DNA from: Streptomyces sp. HB132
GTDB taxonomy: Bacteria; Actinomycetota; Actinomycetes; Streptomycetales; Streptomycetaceae
Assembly (NCBI RefSeq): GCF_016909575.1
Contig: NZ_JAFBGA010000006.1
Coordinates: 124,001-188,000, forward strand
Length of the DNA stretch: 64,000 nucleotides
Reading direction: 5' to 3'
A model generated the notes under the pieces. That model worked only from the letters and a program-made list of their open reading frames with translations, was not told the origin of the DNA and did no database searches. This document shows positions 51,636 to 59,995 of this stretch, one piece after another. The position numbers and the translations under genes are program-made. Numbering within the stretch: position 1 is the stretch's first letter; each line of letters starts with the position of its first letter.

Positions 51636-53132
51636 ATGTCGACAACGAACAGCCTCCCCTCCCCCGGCCGCTGGCGGGCCAGATTCCAGCAGCACGATCT
51701 CGCCGCGTTCCAGCGCGTTGCCGAGAGACACTGGCCCGGTGCCGATGCGGTCCTGCCCCGGCTGAGCCGCGGCGCCAACCATGGGCTGCTGTGGTTCGGG
51801 GCCGCCGCGGGCATGGCGGCGCTGGGCACCAGCGCGCGGTCCCGCCGGGCGGCGTTGCGCGGGATCGCCTCACTGGCAGTGGCGTCGGCCGCGATCAACA
51901 CCGTGGGCAAGGGGGCGGTCCGCAGGGAGCGCCCCATAGTGGACCTGGTTCCGGTCATGCGGCAGCTGAAGCGGCAGCCCTACACCTCGTCCTTCCCGTC
52001 GGGGCACGCGGCGTCCGCCGCCGCCTTCGCGACGGGGGTCGCACTGGAGTCGAAGGGCTGGGGCGCCGTCGTCGCGCCGGTGGCGGCGGCCGTGGCGGCC
52101 TCCCGCGTCTACACCGGCGTCCACTACCCGAGCGACGTGCTGGCCGGCGCGGCGCTGGGCGTCGGTGCCGCGTTCGCACTGCGGGGCGTCGTACCGACCC
52201 GTGGACAGCTGCCCGCCCCCGGCAGGCCGCCGGGCGAGGCCCCGGCACTGCCCGCCGGGCAGGACCTGGTGGTCGTCGTCAACCGGGAGTCCGGCTCCGC
52301 GACCGCCGCGGCGGCCCTGATCCGCGACGCCCTGCCGCTCGCGTCCACGGTGGAGTGCGCACCGGCGGATCTGGCGGGATGCATGGAGAAGGCCGCGCGG
52401 GAGGGCAAGGCCCTCGGCGTGTGCGGGGGCGACGGCACCGTCAACATGGCGGCGGCCGTCGCGGCGACCCACAGCGTGCCGCTCGCCGTCTTCCCCGGCG
52501 GGACACTCAACCATTTCGCCTACGACCTCGGCATCGAGACGGTGCAGGACACGGTGACGGCACTGACCGCGGGCGACGCGGTCCGGGTCGACCTGGGCCG
52601 CTTCCGGCCGGGCCCGCAGGGGCCCGACGGTGCGCACGGGTACTTCCTCAACGCCTTCAGCCTGGGCGTCTACCCGGAGCTCGTCCGGACCAGGGAGCGC
52701 TGGTCGCCCAGGATCGGCGGCTGGCCCGCGGGCGTCCTCGCGGCCCTCGAGGCGCTGCGCGGCTCGCGCCCCCTGACCGCCGAGCTCCAGGGCAGGCGGC
52801 GGCCGCTGTGGCTGCTGTTCGTGGGCAACGGGCTGTTCCGGCGGGTGGGCCCCGCGCCGGGCCGCCGCCACAACCTGGCGGACGGCCTGCTCGACGTGCG
52901 CGTGGTGCACGGAGGCCGGACCCCCGGCCTCCGGCTGCTCGCCGCAGCGGTCGCCGGACCGCTGAGCCGCTCCCCCGTCCACGCGGCCGTGCGTCGCCGC
53001 AGGGTACGGCTCGCGGGGCTCACCCCGGGGACTCCGTACGCCTACGACGGCGAGGTGGCGCACTCGGGGACGGAGCTGCTCATCGACAAGCTGCCGGAGG
53101 CGCTGACGGTGTACTGCCCGATGCCCGTCTAG
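51636..53132 (+). CDS. PAP2 phosphatase - diacylglycerol kinase-like fusion protein
   Basis: 498 residues. The first 210 are a PAP2 phosphatase domain with its three motifs: KGAVRRERP (from about 92), FPSGHAAS (120-127) and SRVYTGVHYPSDVLAG. The rest is a DAGK/YegS-like lipid kinase with CGGDGTVN and FPGGTLNHFAYDLG and a typical C-terminal lobe. A kinase and a phosphatase on related lipid substrates in one chain suggest interconversion of phospholipid or polyprenyl intermediates. Such fusions recur in actinobacteria. The ATG at 51636 has only a weak upstream site. Confidence 0.9.
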   Translation: MSTTNSLPSPGRWRARFQQHDLAAFQRVAERHWPGADAVLPRLSRGANHGLLWFGAAAGMAALGTSARSRRAALRGIASLAVASAAINTVGKGAVRRERPIVDLVPVMRQLKRQPYTSSFPSGHAASAAAFATGVALESKGWGAVVAPVAAAVAASRVYTGVHYPSDVLAGAALGVGAAFALRGVVPTRGQLPAPGRPPGEAPALPAGQDLVVVVNRESGSATAAAALIRDALPLASTVECAPADLAGCMEKAAREGKALGVCGGDGTVNMAAAVAATHSVPLAVFPGGTLNHFAYDLGIETVQDTVTALTAGDAVRVDLGRFRPGPQGPDGAHGYFLNAFSLGVYPELVRTRERWSPRIGGWPAGVLAALEALRGSRPLTAELQGRRRPLWLLFVGNGLFRRVGPAPGRRHNLADGLLDVRVVHGGRTPGLRLLAAAVAGPLSRSPVHAAVRRRRVRLAGLTPGTPYAYDGEVAHSGTELLIDKLPEALTVYCPMPV

Positions 53133-53231
53133 CTCAGCCCACATAGTAAGACAGCTATCTCATAATTCGACATCGCAGCGTACCGTCGGCCCCATCGCCC
53201 ACGACTGAGGCCCAAGAGGGGACGTCCGGCC

Positions 53232-54041
53232 ATGCCGAAGGAAACAGCCGTCTACACCCACGGTCACCACGAGTCGGTTCTCCGCTCGCACCGATGGCGG
53301 ACCGCAGCCAATTCGGCGGCCTACCTGATCGCCGCCCTCCGCCCGGGCCAGGCGGTCCTGGACGTGGGCTGCGGGCCGGGCACCATCACCGCGGACATCG
53401 CCGCGCTGGTGGCGCCCGGCCGGGTGACCGCGGTCGACAGGAGCCGCGACGTACTGGACCGCGCGGCGGAGACGGCCGCCGAACGCGGTGTGGGCAACGT
53501 GGAGTTCGCCGTCGCCGATGTCCATGGCCTGGACTTTCCCGACGACTCCTTCGACGTCGTCCACGCCCATCAGGTGCTTCAGCACACGGGGGACCCGGTA
53601 CAGGCTCTGCGCGAGATGCGGCGGGTGTGCCGGCCCGGCGGCGTCGTCGCGGCCCGCGACAGCGACTACGCGGCCATGGCCTGGTATCCGGAGGTGCCCG
53701 GGATGCGGGAGTGGCAGGAGCTGTACGGCCGGGTGGCCCGCGCCAACGGCGGCGAGCCCGACGCCGGACGCCGGCTGCTGTCCTGGGCGCGGCAGGCAGG
53801 CTTCACCGACGTCACCCCGACGGCGGCGGCCTGGTGCTTCGCCACCCCGGACGACCGCGCCTGGTGGAGCGGCCTCTGGGCGGACCGCACCACCGCGTCT
53901 GATTACGCGAAGCGGGCGGTGGACGGCGGCCATGCCGACGCCGCCCGGCTGACGGCCGTCTCGGAGGCCTGGCGCGCGTGGGGCGAGGAACCCGACGCGT
54001 GGTTCATGGTGCCCCACGGCGAGGTCCTCTGCCGGGCGTGA
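53232..54041 (+). CDS. Class I SAM-dependent methyltransferase
   Basis: 269 residues with the Rossmann methyltransferase motifs: I, AVLDVGCGPGTITADIAAL; II, VTAVDRSRDVL; then FAVADVHGLDFPDDSFDVVHAHQVLQH and REMRRVCRPGGVVAARDSDY. The methyl acceptor is not evident; similar proteins methylate small molecules in lipid, quinone or secondary metabolism. The ATG at 53232 has GAGGGG upstream. It is followed after 60 bp by a VOC protein with its own putative leaderless promoter. Confidence 0.93.
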   Translation: MPKETAVYTHGHHESVLRSHRWRTAANSAAYLIAALRPGQAVLDVGCGPGTITADIAALVAPGRVTAVDRSRDVLDRAAETAAERGVGNVEFAVADVHGLDFPDDSFDVVHAHQVLQHTGDPVQALREMRRVCRPGGVVAARDSDYAAMAWYPEVPGMREWQELYGRVARANGGEPDAGRRLLSWARQAGFTDVTPTAAAWCFATPDDRAWWSGLWADRTTASDYAKRAVDGGHADAARLTAVSEAWRAWGEEPDAWFMVPHGEVLCRA

Positions 54042-54088
54042 TCAGTCGACAGGGCACGGAACCGATCACATCCGGCCCGGCAGGCAAC

Positions 54089-54094
54089 TACCCT
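54089..54094 (+). promoter_or_regulatory. -10 box TACCCT before the VOC gene, leaderless
   Basis: TACCCT ends 7 nt before the ATG at 54102, with no ribosome-binding site. A -35 box is weak. Confidence 0.4.
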
Positions 54095-54101
54095 CGTGGG
54101 C

Positions 54102-54455
54102 ATGGAGATCCTGGGAACCACGCTGCGTATCTGCGTCGACGACCTGGAGGCCTCGGTGGCCTTCTACGAGGGCCTGACCAGCACTCCGGCACTGCGCTTC
54201 GAGCGCGGCGGGGTCTCGGTGGCCGCGATCGGCTGCTTCCTGCTGATGAGCGGCCCCGAAGCCGAACTGGAGGTGCTCCGCAAGGTGTCGGCGACCATCG
54301 CGGTCAAGGACGTCGACGACGCCCACGCGGCTCTGACCCGGGTGGGCGCCAAGGTCGTCGCGGGCCCCCTGCCCACGCCGGCCGGCCGCAATCTCATCGC
54401 CCTGCATCCGGACGGCTCGGTCTTCGAGTACGTCGACCGGAACGTGCCCGCCTGA
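54102..54455 (+). CDS. VOC (glyoxalase/bleomycin-resistance fold) protein
   Basis: 117 residues, one vicinal-oxygen-chelate module: TTLRICVDDLEASVAFYEGL, then FLLMSGPEAELEVLRKV and GGPL-like end segments up to LHPDGSVFEYVDRN. The family covers glyoxalases, dioxygenases and drug-binding proteins, and the role cannot be narrowed. Start choice rests on the -10 box 7 nt upstream; a GTG at 54096 is in frame but less likely. Confidence 0.82.
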   Translation: MEILGTTLRICVDDLEASVAFYEGLTSTPALRFERGGVSVAAIGCFLLMSGPEAELEVLRKVSATIAVKDVDDAHAALTRVGAKVVAGPLPTPAGRNLIALHPDGSVFEYVDRNVPA

Positions 54456-54696
54456 CAGGTCGCGAGGGCGTGCCGGGTCGTCAGCCCGGCGGTCTGGGGC
54501 GCTCTGGAGCGTCCCGCTGCCGAGGGCGTGGTCCACCCGGAGGATCGAGGACCCGGCCCGCCCGGCTCGGTGACGGCGTCGACGATCAGGCCGGTGGCCT
54601 CTCGTGCCGGGCCGCTTCGCCGAAGTGGTCGCCGCGCAAGGCCGGGACCGAGGCCCCCGAGCCCGTCCCGCCCGCCAGGGACCGGCTGGACGGCCG

Positions 54697-54930
54697 TCAG
54701 CGGGCCGCACGCCGGCGGAAGAGATAGGCCCCGCAGAGGGCACCGGCCACGAAGACCCCCAGCAGCGCCGCCCAGAGCGGCATCGTGACCTTCGGGATGA
54801 TCACGCGGATGGTGACCTCGGCGGTGTTCACACAGATGAAGACGATCGTCAGCACGGCCAGGAGGGTGACGGCGATCCGGGCGGGGCTGAACGCGCCCGT
54901 ACTCCCGCTGTGTACGTCCTTGGGGCTCAT
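54697..54930 (-). CDS. LapA-domain small membrane protein
   Basis: 77 residues with two membrane segments (RIAVTLLAVLTIVFICVNTAEVTIRVIIP and LWAALLGVFVAGALCGAYLF) and a basic C-terminus. The pattern matches DUF1049/LapA. In Gram-negatives LapA takes part in lipopolysaccharide assembly; in actinobacteria the role is unknown. The 241 bp between it and the VOC gene hold nothing I can support. Confidence 0.83.
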   Translation of the reverse strand: MSPKDVHSGSTGAFSPARIAVTLLAVLTIVFICVNTAEVTIRVIIPKVTMPLWAALLGVFVAGALCGAYLFRRRAAR

Positions 54931-55044
54931 GGGCGGCCCTTTCGCTGAGTCCTGGGCTCCGGCGGCCGGGGGCGGCGGCCCCCGGAGCCAGGATGCCTCC
55001 GTCCGGGGCCAGGAGAGCGGTGAGCGGGGCCGTACGGGTGACGG

Positions 55045-56820
55045 TCAGCCGACCACGGGGAGTTCCAGGACGCCGGTGTCCCCCGGGGCGCTGACCACCG
55101 TGACCGGCTTGACGCCCCTGTTGCCGAAGTAGGCCGTGTCGCTTCCGGCGACCACGAACCGCAGCCGGTGCCCGGCCTCGTACCGGTGGACGATGCCGGG
55201 GAGCTCGACGGTGAAGGGACGGGTGACGTCGGGGACGCGCACCGGCGCGACGAGCCGGTTCACCAGCTTCTGCGTCCCGTCGGGTGCCACGTCGTACACC
55301 TTGGCGAACAGCACCAGCTTGTCCGCGGCGTCGCCGCTGTTCTGGACCCGTTCCGTCTTCGGCGAGACGACCTCGAGCGTGGCCTTAGGCGCGCCGACCA
55401 CGTCGAGCGGAGACGTCAGCGGCGGACCGGTCCACCCGAGGTAGGTGCCCTCGGTGTCGTAGGGCGCAGGGTCGGTGAGCCCGATGATCCCCGCGAGGGA
55501 GCTTTCGGAATGGCTCGTCGGCAGAAGCCAGTTGGCGTACTGCCGGCTGCCCCGGGCGACCTTCGAGCGGCTGTCCACCAGAGCGCCGTCGCCGGAGAGG
55601 TACATCGTGCGGGACAGGCCCGGTACGCCGGCCGCGGTGCCGTACCCGCTCCCCCAGTCCCGGTAGTAGGCGAACTCGGGGCCGGTGGAGGTGTTCTCGT
55701 CGTGGTGGAGGTACCGGTCGAACCAGGCGAGGATGCGCTGCCCGACGTAGCTGGTCTCCAGATTGCCACTGCCGAGGTCGAGTTCGCCGGGCACCGAGCC
55801 GCCGCTGTGGCCCCACGACTGCCAGATCATCTTCGTCGCGGTGCCCTGGGCCTCGAGCGCCCGGTAGGTCGCGGTGGCCTCGTTGAGGTTGAACAGGCTG
55901 TCGGCCTGGCCCTGCACGAGCAGGGTCGGCGCGGTGACACCGGACAGGTAGGAGGCCGGCGAGACGCTCCGCGCGTACGTCAGCATCTCCCGCGTCGCGG
56001 CGGTGGGGTAGCGGCCGGAGTTCAGGAGGCGGATGGTGTCGCAGGCCCGCGCGGCGAAGTGCAGGCACCCGAGGCTGCCGAAGCGCGACGGGTCGAGGCT
56101 CGGGACCAGCAGGGGCTGGCCCTCACCCATCAGGTAGAAACCGTTGCTCCACTGCCACTTGAAGACGCCGGGCGTGTCGGAGGAGACGCCCCGGGGCGCC
56201 CCGGCCGCGTTGGGTGCCAGCGAGTACGCCAGGTCGTTCCAGGTGATCAGCGGGACAAGCGCGTCGACGCGGTGGTCGGCGGATGCCGTCGCCAGCTGGA
56301 CGGCTCCGCCGTACGAGCCGCCGATCATGCCCACGACCGGGTCGCCGGGTCCGTCCGAGGTGACGTAGTCGGCCTTGGTGCCGTCGTCGGCGGCGCGGGT
56401 ACCGGCGAGGAAGTCGACGAGCCCGGAGGCCGCCTCTCCGTCGATCGCGGGGTCGTCGAGCGTGATGAGGCAGCCGGACCTGCCGAAACCCAGGCCCGAG
56501 TAGACGAGTCCCACGTAGCCGCGTTCGGCGAAGGACCTGCCGATCACGTCGGTGGAACCGTCGGACTTGCTGCCGCCGAAGCCGTTGGTGGCTAGGACGG
56601 CCGGGGCGGGATGCCGCGCGTCGACACCGGCCGGCCTGTAGAGGTCGGCGTCCACGGTGCAGGACCGGTCCCCGGCACGCACGGTGAACTCCAGCGCGGT
56701 GACGGTGTACCGCTCGGTCGCGGACGCCTGGGGTACGCCGGTCAGGGCGAGCGGGGCGAGAAGCGCCGCCCCCGCGAGCAAGGTGAGCGGACGGCGGAAC
56801 CCGGGCACAGCGCGCGACAC
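55045..56820 (-). CDS. Secreted S15 family X-Pro dipeptidyl-peptidase / CocE-like hydrolase
   Basis: 591 residues. A signal peptide (FRRPLTLLAGAALLAPLALTGVPQASA) is followed by an alpha/beta-hydrolase with the nucleophile elbow GGSYGGAVQ. The acid region is VQGQADSLFNL and a late His lies in QSWGHSGG. The C-terminal jelly-roll (PFTVELPGIVHRYEAGHRLRF) is typical of X-Pro/CocE enzymes. It would cut proline dipeptides or esters outside the cell. The GTG at 56820 has GGAGG 5 nt upstream. A 16-bp perfect palindrome lies 24-39 nt before the start, suggesting TetR-type repression. Confidence 0.9.
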   Translation of the reverse strand: MSRAVPGFRRPLTLLAGAALLAPLALTGVPQASATERYTVTALEFTVRAGDRSCTVDADLYRPAGVDARHPAPAVLATNGFGGSKSDGSTDVIGRSFAERGYVGLVYSGLGFGRSGCLITLDDPAIDGEAASGLVDFLAGTRAADDGTKADYVTSDGPGDPVVGMIGGSYGGAVQLATASADHRVDALVPLITWNDLAYSLAPNAAGAPRGVSSDTPGVFKWQWSNGFYLMGEGQPLLVPSLDPSRFGSLGCLHFAARACDTIRLLNSGRYPTAATREMLTYARSVSPASYLSGVTAPTLLVQGQADSLFNLNEATATYRALEAQGTATKMIWQSWGHSGGSVPGELDLGSGNLETSYVGQRILAWFDRYLHHDENTSTGPEFAYYRDWGSGYGTAAGVPGLSRTMYLSGDGALVDSRSKVARGSRQYANWLLPTSHSESSLAGIIGLTDPAPYDTEGTYLGWTGPPLTSPLDVVGAPKATLEVVSPKTERVQNSGDAADKLVLFAKVYDVAPDGTQKLVNRLVAPVRVPDVTRPFTVELPGIVHRYEAGHRLRFVVAGSDTAYFGNRGVKPVTVVSAPGDTGVLELPVVG

Positions 56821-56843
56821 ATGGACCTCCACACCGAGGACAC

Positions 56844-56859
56844 CTTACCGGCCGGTAAG
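56844..56859. promoter_or_regulatory. TetR-type operator palindrome CTTACCGGCCGGTAAG
   Basis: A perfect 16-bp palindrome 24-39 nt upstream of the secreted S15 peptidase start. CTTACCGGCCGGTAAG is the form of many TetR-family operators. No tetR gene is adjacent in the window, so the repressor would be encoded elsewhere. Confidence 0.6.
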
Positions 56860-56956
56860 TGCTGGGTCCGGCCCATGCTGTGACACAGCTCATACCGCTG
56901 TCAATGTACGGGAGCCGGGTTCCGAGGGAAGCTACGCCGCGTCAGCGGCCCGCGCG

Positions 56957-57901
56957 TCAGACCAGCGCGGGCACTTGGGCGGTGAGCGTGCACCGGCCGC
57001 CGTCGGCCGGCGCGTCCAGCACCGCCGGCACGCCGAGCGGGACGGTCAGGGCCGTGGGCCCGTGACCGAAGCCGAGCTCCTCGACCACCGGAATCCCGAG
57101 ACCGCCCAGCCGGTCGGCGAGCACGGCCCGCACCCCCTCGTACGGTCCGCACGCCTCCCACGAGCCGCACACCACCCCGGATATCCCGTCGAGGGCGCCG
57201 ATCCGCAGCAGCCGGGTGAGGATGCCGTCCAGCCGGTACGGTTCCTCCCCGATGTCCTCGATCACCAGCAGGCCGCCCCGCGCGGAGGTCCTGGCCTGCG
57301 GGGTGCCGGCGTCGGCGGCGAGCAGGCTCACACAGCCGCCGTAGGTGACCCCCCGGGCCGTACCGGGGACCAGCGCGCCCGCCCCGGCCAGGCCGAGCCT
57401 CTGCGTCGACTCGGGTTCGAACAAGGTGGACCGCAGGGCCTGTTGCGTGGCGGCGTCCTTCAGGAAGACATCGGTGGCGACCATCGGGCCGTGCAGGGTC
57501 GAGAACCCGGCCCGCAGCGCGAACGCCTCGTGCAGCACGGTGATGTCGCTGTAGCCGACGAACGCCTTCGGCCCGGCCGCCCGTATCGCGGACCAGTCCA
57601 GGAGATCGACCATGCGGTGTGCGCCGTACCCGCCCCTGGCGCACAGCACCGCGTCCACGGACGGGTCGCACCAGGCCTCCTGCAGGTCCCGGGCGCGGTC
57701 CTCGTCCGTACCCGCGAGGTGGTCCAGATCCGGGTGGGTGTCGAGGGCGTGCGGCGCCACGACGGGGTCCAGGTCCCAGCCGCGCAGCACATCGAGGCCG
57801 CGCGCCATCCGTTCGGCCGGCACGGGGCCGCTGGGGGCGACGACCGCGACCCGCGCCCCGGGGCGCAGCCGGGCGGCGCGGAGCAGAGGTTCCAGGGTCA
57901 C
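56957..57901 (-). CDS. LD-carboxypeptidase (peptidase S66)
   Basis: 314 residues of the S66 family. It has VAVVAPSGPV, ARGGYGAHRMVDLLDW with the nucleophile-region Gly motif, KAFVGYSDITVLHEAF with the Ser, and the late GFGHGP with the His. The family trims L,D-peptide bonds of wall peptides, releasing D-Ala from the tetrapeptide, and so acts in wall recycling or on other L,D-peptides. The GTG at 57901 overlaps the S9 peptidase stop as GTGA, giving translational coupling. It closes the M55-M20-S9-S66 gene run. Confidence 0.9.
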   Translation of the reverse strand: MTLEPLLRAARLRPGARVAVVAPSGPVPAERMARGLDVLRGWDLDPVVAPHALDTHPDLDHLAGTDEDRARDLQEAWCDPSVDAVLCARGGYGAHRMVDLLDWSAIRAAGPKAFVGYSDITVLHEAFALRAGFSTLHGPMVATDVFLKDAATQQALRSTLFEPESTQRLGLAGAGALVPGTARGVTYGGCVSLLAADAGTPQARTSARGGLLVIEDIGEEPYRLDGILTRLLRIGALDGISGVVCGSWEACGPYEGVRAVLADRLGGLGIPVVEELGFGHGPTALTVPLGVPAVLDAPADGGRCTLTAQVPALV

Positions 57902-59898
57902 TTCGCGAGCCCCAGCCGGGGTACGTCGGGGCGGTCGATGCCGAACGTCTGAACATACAACGAGAGTTCTGCCTCCAGTGCTCGCCTCACGGTGTCGGCC
58001 CGGCGGAAGCCGTGCGCCTCCCCCTCGAAGGCGAGATAGGCGTGCGGGATGCCGCGACCCTCGATCGCCGCGAGGAAGCGTTCGCACTGGACGGGCGGGC
58101 AGATCGGGTCGTCGAGCCCCTGGAGCAGCACGAACGGCGTGGTGAGGCCGTCGGTGTGGTTGACGGGCGAGCGCTCCCGGTAGCGCTCGGGCACGTCGGC
58201 GTACGGCCCCACGAGCGATTCCAGGTACTGCGACTCGAAGTCGTGCGTCTCTCCGGTGGCCCAGCCCTCCAGGTCGAGGATCGGGTAGCTGATCGCTCCA
58301 CAGGCGTAGACGTCGGTCTGGGTGAGGGAGGCGGCGGCGGTCCAGCCTCCGGCGCTTCCGCCCCGGATCGCCAGCCGGTCGCGGTCGGCCGCGCCCTCCT
58401 CGGCCAGCCCCAGGGCGACGGCAGCGCAGTCCTCCACGTCGACGACGCCCCACTGCCCGCGGAGCCGTTCGCGGTAGGCGCGGCCGTAACCGGTCGAGCC
58501 GCCGTAGTCGACCTCGGCGATGCCGATGCCCCGGGAGGTGAAGTAGGCGATCTCCAGGTCGAGTACGACCGGGGAGCGGCCGGTGGGGCCGCCGTGCGCC
58601 CAGATGACGTAGGGAGGCAGTTCACCCTCGGGCCCGGTGCGGTCGGGGTGGCGCGGCGGGTACACGTGGGCGTGGATCTCGCGTCCGGCCGGTCCCGTGA
58701 AGGTACGGATCTGCGGCTCGGGATGGTAGGCGGGGTCGACCGCGTCCCGGTGGGGCGCGCCGATGGTCCGCGTGTGGCCCGTGGCCGTGTCCAGCTCCAC
58801 CACTTCGTACGACGTGTGAGGGCTCGCGGCGACGCCGACCACCCGGGTGTCCTGCACTGCGAGCGTCTCCGCCCACGCGGTCCAGGGGCCCACGGCGTCG
58901 ACGAGTTCGCCGGTCTCCGGGTCGAGCACACCGAGTGCGGTGGTGCCCCGGCCGTGGACGACGGCGATCAGCCCGTTGTCCAGGAGCTGGAACCAGCGCA
59001 GGCCGATCTTCCACAGCGGCCCGCCGAACTCCTCGTTGCGCACGGCGCAGAGGCGGCTGGTGGGCACGACCGCACCGGCTACGGCATCGGGCCTGATCCG
59101 CTGCAGCTCCCACCAGCCTCCGACGTCCGACACGAAGAGCAGCGAGCCGTCCCGGTCCCACTCCACCTGGACGACGGACTCGTCGGTGTCGCCGACCAGA
59201 GGCCGGACGGCGGTGAATTCGCCCTCCGCGGTGACGTCGGCCATCTTCACGACGGTGCCGTCCCACGGCATCTGCGGGTGGTCCCATGTGATCCACGCGG
59301 CCCGGCGCCCGTCGTGCGACAGCCTGGGGCCGGTGACGAAACGGTTCCGGTCGTCGGTGAGTTCGCGTACGCCCGTGCGGTCCTCGGCGGCCGACCCGTC
59401 GAGGGGAACGGCGGCGATCACCCGCCGCACGTCGGTGGGGCCCTCCCCGGTGAACTCCTCCAGTACGCACCACACCTCGTCCCGCTCGAGGTGCAACTGC
59501 GGCTCCACCCAGCGCAGTCCTCCTCCGACGTCCGACACCGGAGTGAGCGGCCACGGCTCGGCCGGGCCGTCCGGTGCGTAGGCGTACAGCCGCTGGTCGG
59601 GGAAGTGGACGAAGACGACCAGGGGGCCGCCTTCCGCGCGCGGGGCACCGGCCCACGGCGTTCCGCCGTACTCGATGACGCGGCTGCGGGGGTTCCAGGG
59701 TTCGGGGAGCACGGACCGGGTTCCGCCGTCGACAGTGCGGCGCACGAGAGCACGCCGGCCGCCCTCGGCCGGACGTGGTTCCGTCCACCACACCTCGTCG
59801 CCGACGGTGCCGACGAACTCGGGCCGTCCGTCGTGCGAGGCGGTGAGCTCCGCGTCGATCGGTGACGGCCAAGTGCCGTACGCCTCTGTGGACACCAT
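57898..59898 (-). CDS. S9 family peptidase (prolyl oligopeptidase-like)
   Basis: 666 residues. An N-terminal beta-propeller (about 1-400) gates an alpha/beta-hydrolase with the catalytic Ser in LAIRGGSAGGWTAAA. The Asp is in LLQGLDDPICPP and the His in EGEAHGFR. No signal peptide is visible, so it is cytoplasmic. It hydrolyses short peptides, probably as an aminopeptidase or acyl-aminoacyl peptidase. GAGGGGGAA precedes the ATG at 59898. The run of peptidase genes on this strand points to peptide salvage. Confidence 0.93.
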   Translation of the reverse strand: MVSTEAYGTWPSPIDAELTASHDGRPEFVGTVGDEVWWTEPRPAEGGRRALVRRTVDGGTRSVLPEPWNPRSRVIEYGGTPWAGAPRAEGGPLVVFVHFPDQRLYAYAPDGPAEPWPLTPVSDVGGGLRWVEPQLHLERDEVWCVLEEFTGEGPTDVRRVIAAVPLDGSAAEDRTGVRELTDDRNRFVTGPRLSHDGRRAAWITWDHPQMPWDGTVVKMADVTAEGEFTAVRPLVGDTDESVVQVEWDRDGSLLFVSDVGGWWELQRIRPDAVAGAVVPTSRLCAVRNEEFGGPLWKIGLRWFQLLDNGLIAVVHGRGTTALGVLDPETGELVDAVGPWTAWAETLAVQDTRVVGVAASPHTSYEVVELDTATGHTRTIGAPHRDAVDPAYHPEPQIRTFTGPAGREIHAHVYPPRHPDRTGPEGELPPYVIWAHGGPTGRSPVVLDLEIAYFTSRGIGIAEVDYGGSTGYGRAYRERLRGQWGVVDVEDCAAVALGLAEEGAADRDRLAIRGGSAGGWTAAASLTQTDVYACGAISYPILDLEGWATGETHDFESQYLESLVGPYADVPERYRERSPVNHTDGLTTPFVLLQGLDDPICPPVQCERFLAAIEGRGIPHAYLAFEGEAHGFRRADTVRRALEAELSLYVQTFGIDRPDVPRLGLAK

Positions 59899-59954
59899 GG
59901 ACGGTTCCCCCTCTTCGGTCGGGCAAAGCGGTTCTGCGGCGGTGCGGTTCGCCG

Positions 59955-59995
59955 GGCGGTGCTGTTCGTCAGGCGGTGCTGTTCGTCAGGCGGTG
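59955..59995. repeat. 17-bp tandem repeats across the M20 stop codon
   Basis: The unit GGCGGTGCTGTTCGTCA occurs at 59955-59971 and 59972-59988 with a partial copy after. The stop codon of the M20 gene lies in the second unit, so the gene end is duplicated downstream. Confidence 0.75.
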
